From contig NZ_CP152342.1 in NCBI RefSeq assembly GCF_045291395.1, positions 434,001 through 498,000 of the forward strand: a DNA stretch of 64,000 bases, given 5' to 3'. Both the position numbers and the translations under genes were made by a program. Under the pieces are notes generated by a model. The model made no database searches. It was not told where the DNA came from and was given only the letters and a program-made list of their open reading frames with translations. Source of the DNA: MR-S7 sp000400995. Lineage in GTDB: Bacteria > Pseudomonadota > Gammaproteobacteria > Burkholderiales > Burkholderiaceae_C. The stretch's first letter is position 1. Every line of letters begins with the position of its first letter. This document shows, in pieces, positions 49,122-58,803 of the stretch.

Positions 49122-51455
49122 TCAGGCGTCTCTTTCGGCTTCTGGCGCATCCGCCTGCGGCAGCACCAGCCGGAACTCGGCCCCCTTGCCCCCCTCGCTG
49201 CGCACCTCCACGCGGCCGCCGTGCCGCTGGACCACGGTGTGCACCAGCGCCAGGCCCAGGCCCACGCCGCCGATGTCGGGATGGCTTTCTCCGTGCAGGC
49301 GCTTGAAGGGCTGGAACAGGTCGGCCTGCAGTTCCTGCGCGATGCCGGGGCCTTCGTCGCGCACGGATACCACCCAGCAGGGGGCCTGGGCCTGCAGCGC
49401 GCAGTGCACGGTGCCCCCCGCGGGGCTGAACTTGATGGCGTTGCCCAGCACGTTGCCGATGGCGCGGCACACGAGGTTGCGGTCGCCCAGGCAGGCGGCA
49501 TGGGCAGGCCCGGGGGCGAGCTGGACCCGCACGCCGCGCTTGTGCGCGCTGGCCCAGGCATCGTCCACGGCCTCCTCCAGCGCGGCGGCCAGGTCGAACG
49601 GGGCGTGGTGGTAGGTATCGGCCTGGGCGCTGGCCAGGCGCACGAAGCCCTGCGCCATGGTCAGAGAGGATTGGGCATAGCGGTCGATGCGGGCCAGCAG
49701 TTCCGGCTGCGCCATCCGGCCTGGAAACGCGCGCTGCATCTCCAGCAGGGTGAGGATGGAGGCAATGGGCGCGCGGATATCGTGCGAGATGAAGTTCAGT
49801 GCCTGGTCGCGCTGGGCCTGGGCGCGGCGCATGTCCGTCAGGTCCACGAGCGTGGTCAGCCAGAGCGTGCTGTCGTCGTCCGAGAAGGGTTTGCACAGCA
49901 TGAGCAGGTGGCGCCCCTGGGCGTCGCGCGCTTCCTGCTGGGGCGGCATGGAGGCCAGCTGGCGCGCGTCCCGGGGCAGCAGCGGCGCTCCGGTTTCGGA
50001 CTGCACCAGGTCCGCCAGCACCCGCGTGATGGGCAGGCCCAGCGGGGGCTGCGGGCAGTAGCGCAGCGCCGCTTCGTTGGCCAGGGTCACCCGGCCGCCG
50101 GCGTCGCACACGAAGGTGGGCGAGGGCAGGTGCTGCAGGCTGTTGCTCACGAAGTGGTGCAGCTTGCGCAGCCGCCGGGTGGCGTCCTCCACGGCCTGGA
50201 TGCGCCGCTCCAGCACGTCGCCGCGCAGCAGCGGACGCTCGGGCTGTTCGGGCAGCGGCGACAGGCCGGCGCGCTGCAGCTCCTGCATCTCCAGCTGCAG
50301 GAAATGCGCGGCGGCGCTGAGGCGGCGCCAGCTCCACAGCGGATAGACCAGCGCCACGCCGGCCAGTGCCGGTGCGGCGGCGAGCTGCCAGCCTGCCAGG
50401 CCCGGCGCCAGCATGGCGGCGGCCAGGGTGCCGGCGAACCAGGCGGCGCAGGACATCAGGCCCGCCAGCGGTCCCAGCAGCAGGATGCCCAGCAGCGCCA
50501 GCGCCACCGGCGCGAGGTTGAAAGCCAGGTTCCAGGCCAGCGGGGCGGGCTGGATGCGCGACTGCGCCAGTTCGGCGTTGAGCGCATGGGCGATCAGCTC
50601 CACGCCGGCGATGCGCTCGGAGCGCGAGGCCACGGGCGCCGCGAACATGTCGCCCAGGCCGGTGGCGGTGGCGCCCACGAGCACGTATTTGTCGCGCAGG
50701 GCGTTGGCGGGCGCCTGGCCTGTCAGCACGTCGATGTAGGAATAGGTGGCGAACGCCGGCTGGCCGCGCGCGAAGGCCAGGATCTGCGGGTCCTGCCGTA
50801 CCCAGGGCCCTGTGCCCGCGTCCGTGGAGGCTGCGCATTGCGGGCGGGTGGAGTCCTCGGCGCACAGCAGGGCTGTGCTGAAGTGCGGCCAGGGCGCCGA
50901 TGCGGGGCCTTCGAGCCTGAACAGGCCGCGCGCCACGCCGTCGGAATCCACCTGCACCTGCACGTGGCCCAGGGCCGAGGCCGCCTGGTGCAGCGCGGGC
51001 AGCGGCAGGTCGGCGGTGCCGCCCTGGCCGCGCCGCGCCACGGGCAGCACGGCGTGGCCGCTGCTTTCCAGCGCGCGGGCCAGCAGCAGGTCGTCGCCGG
51101 GGTAGTCGGGGTCTTCCTCGCCGAACAGGATGTCCAGGCCCAGGGCGCGGGGCGATTGCTCGGAAATCTGCCGCACCAGCTGCGCGTGCAGTGCGCGGCG
51201 CCAGGGCCACCGGCCGATGGCCTCGATGCTGCGGTCGTCGATGGCGACGATGGCGATGTCCGGGTGCGCCGGCAGCGCGTGCAGGCGCATGCCCGCGTCC
51301 TGCACCAGGTGGTCGAGGCGGCGCAGGCCGTCGCTGGCGCACAGCCAGGCCACCAGGCCCAGCAGCAGGGCGGACAGCACCAGCCATTCGCGGCGCAGGC
51401 CGGCCCGGCTGCGTGCCTGCACGATGGCCGGGCTCACCGGCCGGCTCCCGCGCAC
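49122..51455 (-). CDS. CHASE2-domain sensor histidine kinase
   Basis: 777 residues from a GTG. One membrane helix (LVLSALLLGLVAWLCASDG), a large periplasmic CHASE2 domain (DIAIVAIDDRSIEAIGRWPW to about residue 330), then three more membrane helices. A PAS-like region follows, and the kinase core: H-box HDIRAPIASILTLLEM, N-box LGNAIKFSP, G1 DEGPGIAQEL and G2 GVGLGLALVHTVV. CHASE2 is an unassigned extracellular sensor. It lies downstream of a FecR-LysM gene and an OmpR-type regulator on the same strand, which fits the CHASE2-kinase/FecR module known from other proteobacteria; regulator is the likely partner. Confidence 0.93.
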   Translation of the reverse strand: MRGSRPVSPAIVQARSRAGLRREWLVLSALLLGLVAWLCASDGLRRLDHLVQDAGMRLHALPAHPDIAIVAIDDRSIEAIGRWPWRRALHAQLVRQISEQSPRALGLDILFGEEDPDYPGDDLLLARALESSGHAVLPVARRGQGGTADLPLPALHQAASALGHVQVQVDSDGVARGLFRLEGPASAPWPHFSTALLCAEDSTRPQCAASTDAGTGPWVRQDPQILAFARGQPAFATYSYIDVLTGQAPANALRDKYVLVGATATGLGDMFAAPVASRSERIAGVELIAHALNAELAQSRIQPAPLAWNLAFNLAPVALALLGILLLGPLAGLMSCAAWFAGTLAAAMLAPGLAGWQLAAAPALAGVALVYPLWSWRRLSAAAHFLQLEMQELQRAGLSPLPEQPERPLLRGDVLERRIQAVEDATRRLRKLHHFVSNSLQHLPSPTFVCDAGGRVTLANEAALRYCPQPPLGLPITRVLADLVQSETGAPLLPRDARQLASMPPQQEARDAQGRHLLMLCKPFSDDDSTLWLTTLVDLTDMRRAQAQRDQALNFISHDIRAPIASILTLLEMQRAFPGRMAQPELLARIDRYAQSSLTMAQGFVRLASAQADTYHHAPFDLAAALEEAVDDAWASAHKRGVRVQLAPGPAHAACLGDRNLVCRAIGNVLGNAIKFSPAGGTVHCALQAQAPCWVVSVRDEGPGIAQELQADLFQPFKRLHGESHPDIGGVGLGLALVHTVVQRHGGRVEVRSEGGKGAEFRLVLPQADAPEAERDA

Positions 51456-51507
51456 CGCGCTGCGGCGCGAGCGGCTCTCGCGGCGGCCGGGCGGGCGCTC
51501 ATGGAGC

Positions 51508-53203
51508 TCAGGGGCGCGACAGCGGGCGGCCGTCCGCCGCGGTGACGGGCAGGCCCGCGCCCGAGCGCACCGGGGGCTGCGCGCGCACCTGGCGCGGGGT
51601 GGAGAAGTCGCTCTCCAGCCCCGAGGGGTCGCGGGTCTGGATGCGCACGAAATAGTCGCCCGGCGGCAGGGTGGTGGACGACCAGGCAGGCGCCTCCAGC
51701 CGTTCGTCCACCAGGGGCGCGGAGAAGTCCTCGCTGGCCGAGACCTGCACGCGGAAGCTCTGGCCCGGCTCCGCCGGCCAGCGCAGGCGCAGGCCGGGCT
51801 GGTCGTCGCCGCCTGTGCTCAATGCGGCGGCGCTCAGCGCTGCGGGGTTGTCGGCGACCGTGAACGCCTGGGGCAGGGCGTACGGGCCCTGGTCCTGCGC
51901 GCCGCCGGGCAGCTCGCGGATGCTCGCCGCGCGCCAGTGGTAGCGGCCGGGCGCGAGCGCGGCCACCTGCGCGCCGCAGTCCGGCGCGGTGGTGTCGAGC
52001 ACGGGGGCTGCGAAGTTTTCGTCCTGCGCCACCTGGATGCGGTAGCGCGCCACGCCCACGACGGCGGTGCATGCCAGCGCGCCTTGCGTGCGCGGAGCGT
52101 GCCGCCCGCCGCAGGTGCCTGGTACAGGGGCGGCACGGGGTGCGCCTTGACGGTGATGGCGCGCCGCGCCGGCAGGCCGGGCAGGCCTGTGGCATCCACG
52201 GCGCGCACCGCGATGTGGTAGTGGCCGTCTTCCACGGCGCGCAGGCGCAGGGCCGGCGTGGGGAAGGCGCCGCTGCGCAGCACTTCGGTGAGATCGGCGT
52301 CGCGCGCCACCTGCACCTGGTAGGCCACCGCGCCGGCCACGGGGGTGAGCGCCAGGGACAGGAAGTCGGCATCGTGCACCGAGGCCGGCAATGCCGACAG
52401 GTCGGGCGCGGGCAGCAGGGCCTGCGGCGCGCCCACGGTGCCGTCCGCCGACACGGCCACGCCCTGGCCGCCGCGCACCTGGGCCGAGGAAGTGCCCGCG
52501 GCCCGCGCGGCCTGGCGCTGGTCGACGGCCACCGTGCCTTCCGTGACGGCGGCTAGCGTGCGGCCGTCGCCCTGCAACTGCACGGCGAAGCGGGTACCGC
52601 GCACGCTGGTCGAGGCCATGGGCGTGCGGATCTCGAAGCGGCGCGCGCCGCCTGGCTGGGAGGCACCGTGGATTCGACGCTGCCGCGCTGCAGCTCCAGC
52701 ACCGACTGCGCGTCGCCCGCGCGGCCGCGCCGGCGCAACTGCTGCAGCCGCACGTCGGAGTCGGCCTGCACGCGGATCATGGTGCCGTCGCTCAGGCGCA
52801 CGTTGATGAACCCGTCGGCGGGCACCTGCACGCGCGCGCCCTCGGGCAGGTCCTGGCCGGTCTGCAGCGCCACCGGGTCGGCGGCGCCGGGCAGGAGGAC
52901 GCGGGCGTCGCCCTGCACGAAGCTCACGCGGGCCGAGCCCAGGGGCAGCAGTTCGGCGGGGATGCGCAGCACCGTGCCGGGCTGCAGGTGGCGCGGGTTG
53001 CCCACCTGGTTGTGCGCCTGCAGGCGCTGCCACAGGCGCGGGGAGCCCAGGTACTGGGCGGACAGGGCCTCCAGCGTGTCGCCGGGCTGCACGCGGTGCT
53101 CCACGAAATCGCCCTCGGCGTACGCGAACCCGCAGGCGGTGAGCGCCAGCGCGAGGGATGCCGCGCGGCATCCGTGGGCCCATCGGCGGTGGAAAGTAGC
53201 CAT
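51508..53203 (-). pseudogene. FecR-domain protein with LysM, frameshifted twice
   Basis: From ATG at 53203 the frame gives a signal peptide (ALALTACGFAYAEGD), a LysM domain (EHRVQPGDTLEALSAQYLG, residues 33-78) and the first half of FecR (VSFVQGDARVLLPG, LSDGTMIRVQADSDVRLQQL). Near 52660 the frame slips; FecR continues as RRFEIRTPMASTSVRGTRF and TEGTVAVDQRQ, then Fn3-like repeats. Near 52085 it slips again, continuing with ARYRIQVAQDENFAAPVLD to 51508. Joined, it would be a secreted LysM-FecR-repeat protein of about 565 residues. Two slips in GC-rich sequence, with the domain order preserved, suggest base errors; true decay is possible too. Confidence 0.85.
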
Positions 53204-53218
53204 GTCGTTGTCCTCGGC

Positions 53219-53941
53219 CTACGGTAGGGTGGCGCCGGCGGCGGGCTCGTCCTCGGGCGGCTTCACGGCTTCGAAGCGGTAGCCCACGCCGTACACGGCC
53301 GTGATCATGTAGCCGTTGGCAGGCCGCAGGTCGAGCAGCGTGCGCAGGCGCGAGATGTGGGTGTCGAGCGAGCGCGAGATGACCTCGGCGCTCTGGCCCC
53401 AGATGATTTCGCGCAGGTGGTCGCGCGAGAGCAGGCGGCCCATGTTCTGGAACAGGAACAGCGCCAGCTCGTATTCGCGCGTCTTGAGCTCCACGGGCGC
53501 GCCGTTCATCTCCAGCGTGCGCGTTTCGGGCAGGAAGCGGTAGGGGCCGAACTCCAGCACGTGGTTGGTGGCGGCCGGGTAGGCGCGGCGCAGCAGGGCG
53601 CCCACGCGGGCGGACAGCTCGCCCACGCGCACGGGCTTGGCCATGAAGTCGTCGGCGCCGCAGGCCAGGCCCTGCACGATGTCGCGCTCCTCCTGGCGGT
53701 TGGTGACGAAGAGGATGGGCAGGTCGGCGCCGATGTGCTCGCGCACCCAGCCCACGATCTCGGGGCCGGTGGTGTCGGGCAGGTGCCAGTCCACGATCAG
53801 CAGGTCGAAGGTCTCGCGCCGCAGGTCCTTGAGCAGTGCCGCGCCGGTGGTGTAGGTGCGGCAGACGTGGCCCATGTCCGTGAGGGCATGGGTGAAGAGT
53901 TCAAGCTGGAGCGTATCGTCGTCCAAAGCCGCTATGCGCAT
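53219..53941 (-). CDS. OmpR/PhoB-family response regulator
   Basis: 240 residues. The receiver domain has the acidic pair DDD in MRIAALDDDTLQLELF, the phospho-acceptor Asp in LLIVDWHLPDTTG (about residue 51), LFVTNRQEE for the Thr and FMAKPVRVGE for the Lys. The winged-helix domain (ELKTREYELALFLFQN, RSLDTHISRLR, GVGYRFEAVK) is complete. The likely partner is the CHASE2 kinase at 49122-51455, downstream in the same orientation and separated only by the FecR gene. Confidence 0.95.
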   Translation of the reverse strand: MRIAALDDDTLQLELFTHALTDMGHVCRTYTTGAALLKDLRRETFDLLIVDWHLPDTTGPEIVGWVREHIGADLPILFVTNRQEERDIVQGLACGADDFMAKPVRVGELSARVGALLRRAYPAATNHVLEFGPYRFLPETRTLEMNGAPVELKTREYELALFLFQNMGRLLSRDHLREIIWGQSAEVISRSLDTHISRLRTLLDLRPANGYMITAVYGVGYRFEAVKPPEDEPAAGATLP

Positions 53942-53962
53942 GACTCCCCTTTCGTTGGTACG

Positions 53963-54016
53963 TTTTTGGCTTCTGGCGCTTTCCAGGAAAGCGCGGGTAG
54001 CTATTGAAAAAGTAGC
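53963..54016. repeat. Comamonad intergenic hairpin repeat, copy 2
   Basis: TTGGCTTCTGGCGCTTTCC then AGGAAAGCGCGGGTAGCTATT, with GCGCTTTCC mirrored by GGAAAGCGC as a perfect nine-base hairpin. Lies between the trpS stop and the response-regulator start. Confidence 0.75.
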
Positions 54017-54019
54017 AGG

Positions 54020-55321
54020 TCACTCCGCCGCGGCCGCCAGGGCGCGCAGGGCGGCGGCGGCCTCCTCGGGGCCTGCGCCTTCCACGGGCGCGAGGTGGGG
54101 CGCCAGGGCCTGAAGGGCGCCTGCTTCCTTTTGCAGCCGGGCGATGGCCTGGCCCGCGTCGCGCGGCGCGTCGAAGCCCGTGCTTTGCAGCAGCAGGCGG
54201 CCATCGGCGGCCACGAGCTTGAAGTAGAACTTGCCGTCCGCCGCCTCGCGGTACTGCTTGAACGAGGGCAACTGCGCCCTGTCCGCCTTGCCGGCCTTCG
54301 CGGCCTGGGGCTGCGCGGTCAGCGGGCGCAGGCCCACGGCGGTGCGCAGCTGCTGCAGGAAGGGGCGGGCGATGGCGCGGGCGCGCTCGGCGCCGATCTG
54401 CAGCTGGGCCTCCACCTTCTCCGGGTGGGCCATCAGGTCGTCGTAGCGCGCGCGCATGGGCGTGATCTCGCGGTCGATGCAGTCGAACAGCTGCTGCTTG
54501 GCCTCGCCCCAGGCGATGCCGCCTGCGAACGCCTGGCGCATGGCGGCGGTTTCGCCGGGCGTGGCGAAGGCCTGGTACATCTGGAACAGGGCCGAGCCCT
54601 CGACCTGCTTGGGCTCGCCGGGCGCGCGCGAGTCGGTGACGATGGCGCCGATGAGCTTCTTCAACTGCTCGCGCGGCGCGAACAGCGGGATGGTGTTGTC
54701 GTAGCTCTTGCTCATCTTGCGGCCGTCCAGGCCCGCCAGCGTGGCCACGCTGTCCTCGATCGCCGCCTCGGGCAGCGTGAAGTGCTCGCCGTAGAGGTGG
54801 TTGAAGCTCGCGGCCATGTCGCGCGCCATCTCGATGTGCTGGATCTGGTCGCGGCCCACGGGCACCTTGTGGGCGTTGAACAGCAGGATGTCGGCGCCCA
54901 TGAGCACGGGGTACATGAACAGGCCCGCGCTCACGCCGTCGTCGCCGTCGCGGCCGGCCTCGTGGTTCTTGTCCTGCGCTGCCTTGTAGGCATGGGCGCG
55001 GTTGAGCACCCCCTTGCCGGTCACGCAGGTGAGGAACCAGGTCAGCTCGGGAATCTCGGGGATGTCGGACTGGCGGTAGAACGTCACCTGCTGCGGGTCC
55101 AGGCCCGCGGCCAGCCAGCTCGCGGCGATCTCCAGTGTGGAGCGGTGCACGCGCTCGGGTTCCTGGCACTTGATGAGGGCGTGGTAGTCGGCCAGGAAAT
55201 AGAAGTTCTCCACCCCCGGCGTGCGGGTGGCGGCGATGGCCGGGCGCATCATGCCCGCGTAGTTGCCCAGGTGCGGCGTGCCCGAAGGGGTGATGCCGGT
55301 GAGAAAGCGCGTGGTGGACAT
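54020..55321 (-). CDS. trpS: Tryptophan--tRNA ligase
   Basis: 433 residues, longer than the roughly 335 of E. coli because of insertions and a C-terminal extension from about 345 (PSFKQYREAADGKFYFKLVA), seen in other Burkholderiales. The class I signatures are TPHLGNY (HIGH equivalent, near residue 15) and GRKMSKSYDN. It charges tRNA-Trp in the cytoplasm. Its ATG follows directly on the M50 protease stop, without gap, so it is translated from the same message. Essential function. Confidence 0.96.
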   Translation of the reverse strand: MSTTRFLTGITPSGTPHLGNYAGMMRPAIAATRTPGVENFYFLADYHALIKCQEPERVHRSTLEIAASWLAAGLDPQQVTFYRQSDIPEIPELTWFLTCVTGKGVLNRAHAYKAAQDKNHEAGRDGDDGVSAGLFMYPVLMGADILLFNAHKVPVGRDQIQHIEMARDMAASFNHLYGEHFTLPEAAIEDSVATLAGLDGRKMSKSYDNTIPLFAPREQLKKLIGAIVTDSRAPGEPKQVEGSALFQMYQAFATPGETAAMRQAFAGGIAWGEAKQQLFDCIDREITPMRARYDDLMAHPEKVEAQLQIGAERARAIARPFLQQLRTAVGLRPLTAQPQAAKAGKADRAQLPSFKQYREAADGKFYFKLVAADGRLLLQSTGFDAPRDAGQAIARLQKEAGALQALAPHLAPVEGAGPEEAAAALRALAAAAE

Positions 55322-55990
55322 TTATCGAAGCAAAGCGGTGAGAGGGGAGATCAGCAGGTCGATAGCAGCATAGCCCAGCGACATCAGCGGGCGCAGCCAG
55401 AGCGTGCCCACGATGCCTGCCACCACCAGCGCCAGCACGATGAAGAAGCCGTAGGGCTCGATGCGCGCGAGCCACTGCGCCTGCCGCCAGGGCAGCAGGC
55501 CGGCGAGGATGCGGCCGCCGTCCAGCGGCGGCAGCGGAAACAGGTTGAAGGCCCACATGACCAGGTTCACCAGGATGCCCGCGCGGGCCATCTCCAGGAA
55601 GAACCGCTCGCCGACCCCGAAGGCCACCAGCGCCACCAGCAGCAGCGCCCAGGCGATGGCCTGCACGAAGTTGGACGCGGGCCCCGCCAGCGCCACCCAG
55701 ATCATGTCGCGCTTGGGATTGCGCAGGTGGCCGAAGTTCACCGGCACGGGCTTGGCATAGCCGAACAGGAAGGCGCCGGACGTGGCGAAATAGAGCAGCA
55801 GCGGCATCAGGATGGTGCCGACCGGGTCGATGTGCTTGAGGGGGTTGAGCGTGATGCGCCCCATCATCAGCGCGGTGTTGTCGCCGAAGTGCCGGGCCGC
55901 GTAGCCGTGGGCCGCTTCATGCACCGTGATGGCGAACAGCACGGGCAGTGCGTAGATGAGTACGGTTTGGATGAGATTGGAAAGGTCCAC
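55322..55990 (-). CDS. Site-2 protease family (M50) membrane metallopeptidase
   Basis: 222 residues and about five membrane helices. The zinc motif is HEAAHG (His-Glu-x-x-His, about residue 24) and the third ligand lies in NLFPLPPLDGGRIL. The short form without PDZ domain belongs to the YwhC/Rv-type subgroup that often precedes trpS in Burkholderiales. Such proteins cut transmembrane segments, but no substrate is known. Divergent from the chemoreceptor gene at 56110. Confidence 0.93.
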   Translation of the reverse strand: MDLSNLIQTVLIYALPVLFAITVHEAAHGYAARHFGDNTALMMGRITLNPLKHIDPVGTILMPLLLYFATSGAFLFGYAKPVPVNFGHLRNPKRDMIWVALAGPASNFVQAIAWALLLVALVAFGVGERFFLEMARAGILVNLVMWAFNLFPLPPLDGGRILAGLLPWRQAQWLARIEPYGFFIVLALVVAGIVGTLWLRPLMSLGYAAIDLLISPLTALLR

Positions 55991-56109
55991 GCCGCCGATT
56001 GTCTCAGACGTGGGAATTACGCACTGCAGGCTCCGCCAAAGCTTGTTAGCATCGCCCGGATTGTTGCCAATTGCAACAGGAAAAACGAATACGACAGGAG
56101 ACCAAGGGT

Positions 56110-57255
56110 ATGGACCGGATGACGATTGGAGTGCGCCTCACGCTGGCGTTCGGGTCGCTGGCGGTGTGGGTGTGCGCACTCATGGCCGTGGCTCTGTGGG
56201 GGCTGGCGCAGCCGGCGGGCGGGGCGGGCGCGGCCGTCCTCTGGGTCTGGATCCTGGGGGGCGCCGCCGTGGCGGTGGCGTTGCTGTCGCTGTGGTCGCT
56301 GCGCCGCGGCATCGTGCAGCCGCTGTCGCAGGCCATCCTGATCGCCGAGACGGTGGCCTCGGGCGACCTGAGCCAGGAGTTCAGCTCCGAGCTGGGCGGC
56401 GACTTCGGCCGCCTGCTGGGCGCCCTGGGCACCATGGAGGACACGCTGACCGAGCTGGTCGGGCGCATCAAGCAGTCGGCCGACGCCATCGGCGTGTCGT
56501 CCGGCGAGATCGAGGCGGGCAACGTGGACCTGTCGCGCCGCACCGAGGAGCAGGTGTCCGCACTCACGCAGACGGCGGCCAGCATGGAGCAGCTCACGGC
56601 CACCGTGCGCCAGAACGCGGACCGCGCGCGCTCGGCCAGCAGCCTGGCGGTGAACGCGTCGCACACCGCCAGCCGCGGCGGCACCGTGGTGGGCGAGGTG
56701 GTGCAGACCATGGACGCGATCAGCGGCAGCTCGCGCAAGATCGTGGACATCATCCAGGTCATCGAGGGCATCGCGTTCCAGACCAACATCCTGGCGCTCA
56801 ACGCGGCCGTGGAGGCCGCGCGCGCTGGCGAGCAGGGCCGGGGCTTCGCGGTGGTGGCCAGCGAGGTGCGCAACCTGGCGCAGCGCAGCGCCGTGGCGGC
56901 GCGCGAGATCAAGGCGCTGATCCAGCAGTCCGTGGAGCAGGTGCAAAGCGGCGCCGGCCTCGTGGGCCAGGCCGGGCAGACCATGCAGGAAATCGTGCAG
57001 TCCGTGGGCCAGGTGAGCGGCCTGCTGGGCGAGATCTCGCACGCGCTGGAGGAGCAGAGCGACGGCATCGGCCATGTGAACCAGGCCGTGGCCCACATGG
57101 ACGGCGCCACCCAGCACAACGCCGCCCTGGTGCAGCAGGCCGCGCACGCCGCCGCCGCGCTGAAGGAGCGCGCCGGCGACCTGCAGCAGGCCGTGGGCGC
57201 GTTCAAGCTGGACGACGACGATGCGCCCGCCGCCGGCCAGTTGCTACTGAAATAA
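56110..57255 (+). CDS. Methyl-accepting chemotaxis protein without a periplasmic sensor domain
   Basis: 381 residues, small for the family. Two membrane helices (about 8-32 and 40-62) are joined by only a few periplasmic residues (QPAGGAG), so there is no ligand-binding domain. A HAMP domain (RRGIVQPLSQAILIAETVAS) and the signalling coiled coil follow, with the hairpin tip EGIAFQTNILALNAAVEAAR. The C-terminus (DDDDAPAAGQLLLK) lacks a CheR-tethering pentapeptide. It may sense membrane or cytoplasmic signals or act with other receptors. Its tip is nearly identical to that of the receptor at 58969-60747. Confidence 0.93.
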   Translation: MDRMTIGVRLTLAFGSLAVWVCALMAVALWGLAQPAGGAGAAVLWVWILGGAAVAVALLSLWSLRRGIVQPLSQAILIAETVASGDLSQEFSSELGGDFGRLLGALGTMEDTLTELVGRIKQSADAIGVSSGEIEAGNVDLSRRTEEQVSALTQTAASMEQLTATVRQNADRARSASSLAVNASHTASRGGTVVGEVVQTMDAISGSSRKIVDIIQVIEGIAFQTNILALNAAVEAARAGEQGRGFAVVASEVRNLAQRSAVAAREIKALIQQSVEQVQSGAGLVGQAGQTMQEIVQSVGQVSGLLGEISHALEEQSDGIGHVNQAVAHMDGATQHNAALVQQAAHAAAALKERAGDLQQAVGAFKLDDDDAPAAGQLLLK

Positions 57256-57301
57256 GAGCTGGTTGCGCTTGCTGGATAAGCGCTGGAGGCCGATTTGGCT
57301 T
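57251..57301. repeat. Comamonad intergenic hairpin repeat, copy 3
   Basis: AAATAAGAGCTGGTTGCGCT then TGCTGGATAAGCGCTGGAGG and CCGATTTGGCTTA. GCGCTTG and TAAGCGC form the hairpin. It fills the convergent gap between a chemoreceptor and the Sua5/YciO gene and probably ends both transcripts. Confidence 0.75.
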
Positions 57302-57934
57302 AAAGACCCAGCGCCTGCAGGCTGCCGCGCCCTCGCGCACCACCACCGGCTCGCCGCCCGTGCCCATGGGCGTGAGGTCCAGCACCGTGGTGGGTTCCAG
57401 GGGGCAGGCGCCGGCATCCACGATGCCGTCGACCAGACGCTCGTAGCGCTCGCGGATGTCCTGCGGGTCGTTCAGGGGATCGGTCTCGCCCGCCGGGATC
57501 AGCGTGGTGGCCAGCAGCGGCGCGCCGTGCAGTTCCAGCAGCATCTGCAGGCCCTTGCGGTCGGGCACACGCAGGCCGATGGTCTTGCGCTGCGGGTGGC
57601 TCACGCGGCGCGGCACTTCCTTGGTCGCGTCCAGGATGAAGGTGTAGGGCCCCGGCGTGGCCAGCTTGAGCAGGCGGTACTGCCGGTTGTCCACATGGGC
57701 GTAGCTGGCCAGCTCCGACAGGTCGCGGCACAGCAGCGTGAGGTGGTGCTTCTCGTCGATCTGGCGCACGCGGCGCAGCCGGTCCACGGCCTGCTTGTCG
57801 TCGAGCTGGCAGACCAGCGCGTAGCTGGAGTCGGTGGGCACGGCCAACAGGCCGCCGCTGGCGAGCAGGCCGGCGGCCTGCTTGAGCAGGCGCGGCTGCG
57901 GGTTGTCGGGGTGGGCTTCGAAGTACTGGGCCAT
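57300..57934 (-). pseudogene. Sua5/YciO/YrdC-family protein, frameshifted near its end
   Basis: The frame from 57934 gives the YrdC fold: LLASGGLLAVPTDSSYALVC, LRRVRQIDEKHHLTLLCRDL, TPGPYTFILDATKEVPRRV and KTIGLRVPDRKGLQMLLELH. Near 57328, GAGGGCGCGGCAGC lacks one base. With it restored the protein ends REGRGSLQALGL at the TAA at 57300-57302, as its relatives do (about 210 residues). Without it, the frame runs on to 57203 and over the end of the convergent chemoreceptor gene. It belongs to the YciO branch; the family makes threonylcarbamoyl-AMP for tRNA, although YciO proteins have weaker or other activity. Active despite the altered tail is possible. Confidence 0.87.
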
Positions 57935-57942
57935 GGTGGGAA

Positions 57943-58803
57943 CTATGCGCGCTGGATGCGTCCGGCCAGCTGCTCCCAGACGGGAGTGAGCCCCGAGGGC
58001 AGGGGCGGCAGGGCGCCCAGGTCGACGTGGGATTCGTCCGGGCTGTGGAAGTCGCTGCCGCGCGAGGCGGCCAGGCCGAATTCGCGCGCCATGGCGGCGT
58101 AGACGGGGTATTCGGCGGGCGTGTGGCTGCCGGTGACCACCTCCACGCCCAGGCCGCCGTGCTGCTTGAACTCGGTGAACAGCGCGTATTCCTCGTTGGC
58201 GCTGAATTTGTAGCGCGCGGGGTGGGCGATCACGGCCATGCCGCCCGCCTCGGTGATCCAGCGCACCGCATTGCCCAGCGTGGCCCAGCGGTGCGGCACG
58301 AAGCCGGGCTTGCCTTCGGTGAGATAGCGGCGGAAGACCTCCGCCGTGTCGTGGCAGGCGCCGGTTTCGACGAGAAAGCGCGCGAAGTGCGTGCGCGAGA
58401 TCAGCTCCGGGTTGCCCGCGTAGCGTAGCGCGCCCTCGTAGGCGCCGGGGATGCCGGCCCCGGCCAGCTGGTGCGCGATCTCCTGCGCCCGCCCGCCGCG
58501 GCCGCCGCGCGTGTCGGCCAGTCCCTGCGCGAGCTGCGCGTCGTCGGCGTCGAAGCCCAGGCCCACGATGTGCACCGTGGTGTCGGCGAAGGTGACGGAG
58601 ATCTCCACGCCCGTGAGGTAGTCCATGCCCAGCGCGTTTGCGGCGGCGGCGGCGCGGTGCTGGCCGCCGATCTCGTCGTGGTCGGTCAGCGCCCAGAGCG
58701 CGACGCCGCCCGCGTGGGCGCGCGCGGCCAGTTCCTCGGGGGTGAGGGTGCCGTCGGAGACGACGGAGTGGCAGTGCAGGTCGGCGTTCAGTGGGATGGT
58801 CAC
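57943..58803 (-). CDS. PHP-domain phosphatase (3',5'-nucleoside bisphosphate phosphatase type)
   Basis: 286 residues from a GTG at 58803. Metal motifs of the PHP domain are in order: NADLHCHSVVSDG, ALTDHDE, GVEISV, HPARYKF and GSDFHSPDE. The sequence TLTPEELAARAHAGGVALWALTDHDE matches the YciV/RNase AM group, which hydrolyses pAp or trims RNA 5' ends. It starts 165 bases from the divergent chemoreceptor and ends eight bases before the Sua5/YciO gene, with which it shares a transcript as in other Burkholderiales. Confidence 0.93.
   Translation of the reverse strand: MTIPLNADLHCHSVVSDGTLTPEELAARAHAGGVALWALTDHDEIGGQHRAAAAANALGMDYLTGVEISVTFADTTVHIVGLGFDADDAQLAQGLADTRGGRGGRAQEIAHQLAGAGIPGAYEGALRYAGNPELISRTHFARFLVETGACHDTAEVFRRYLTEGKPGFVPHRWATLGNAVRWITEAGGMAVIAHPARYKFSANEEYALFTEFKQHGGLGVEVVTGSHTPAEYPVYAAMAREFGLAASRGSDFHSPDESHVDLGALPPLPSGLTPVWEQLAGRIQRA

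Noticed and set aside
49221..51545. 774-codon rightward frame opposite the CHASE2 kinase
   Set aside because: Low-information antisense composition in GC-rich DNA; the leftward frame contains all kinase motifs.
54095..56122. 675-codon rightward frame opposite trpS and the M50 protease
   Set aside because: Both opposite genes have complete catalytic motifs; the frame is GC-driven antisense.
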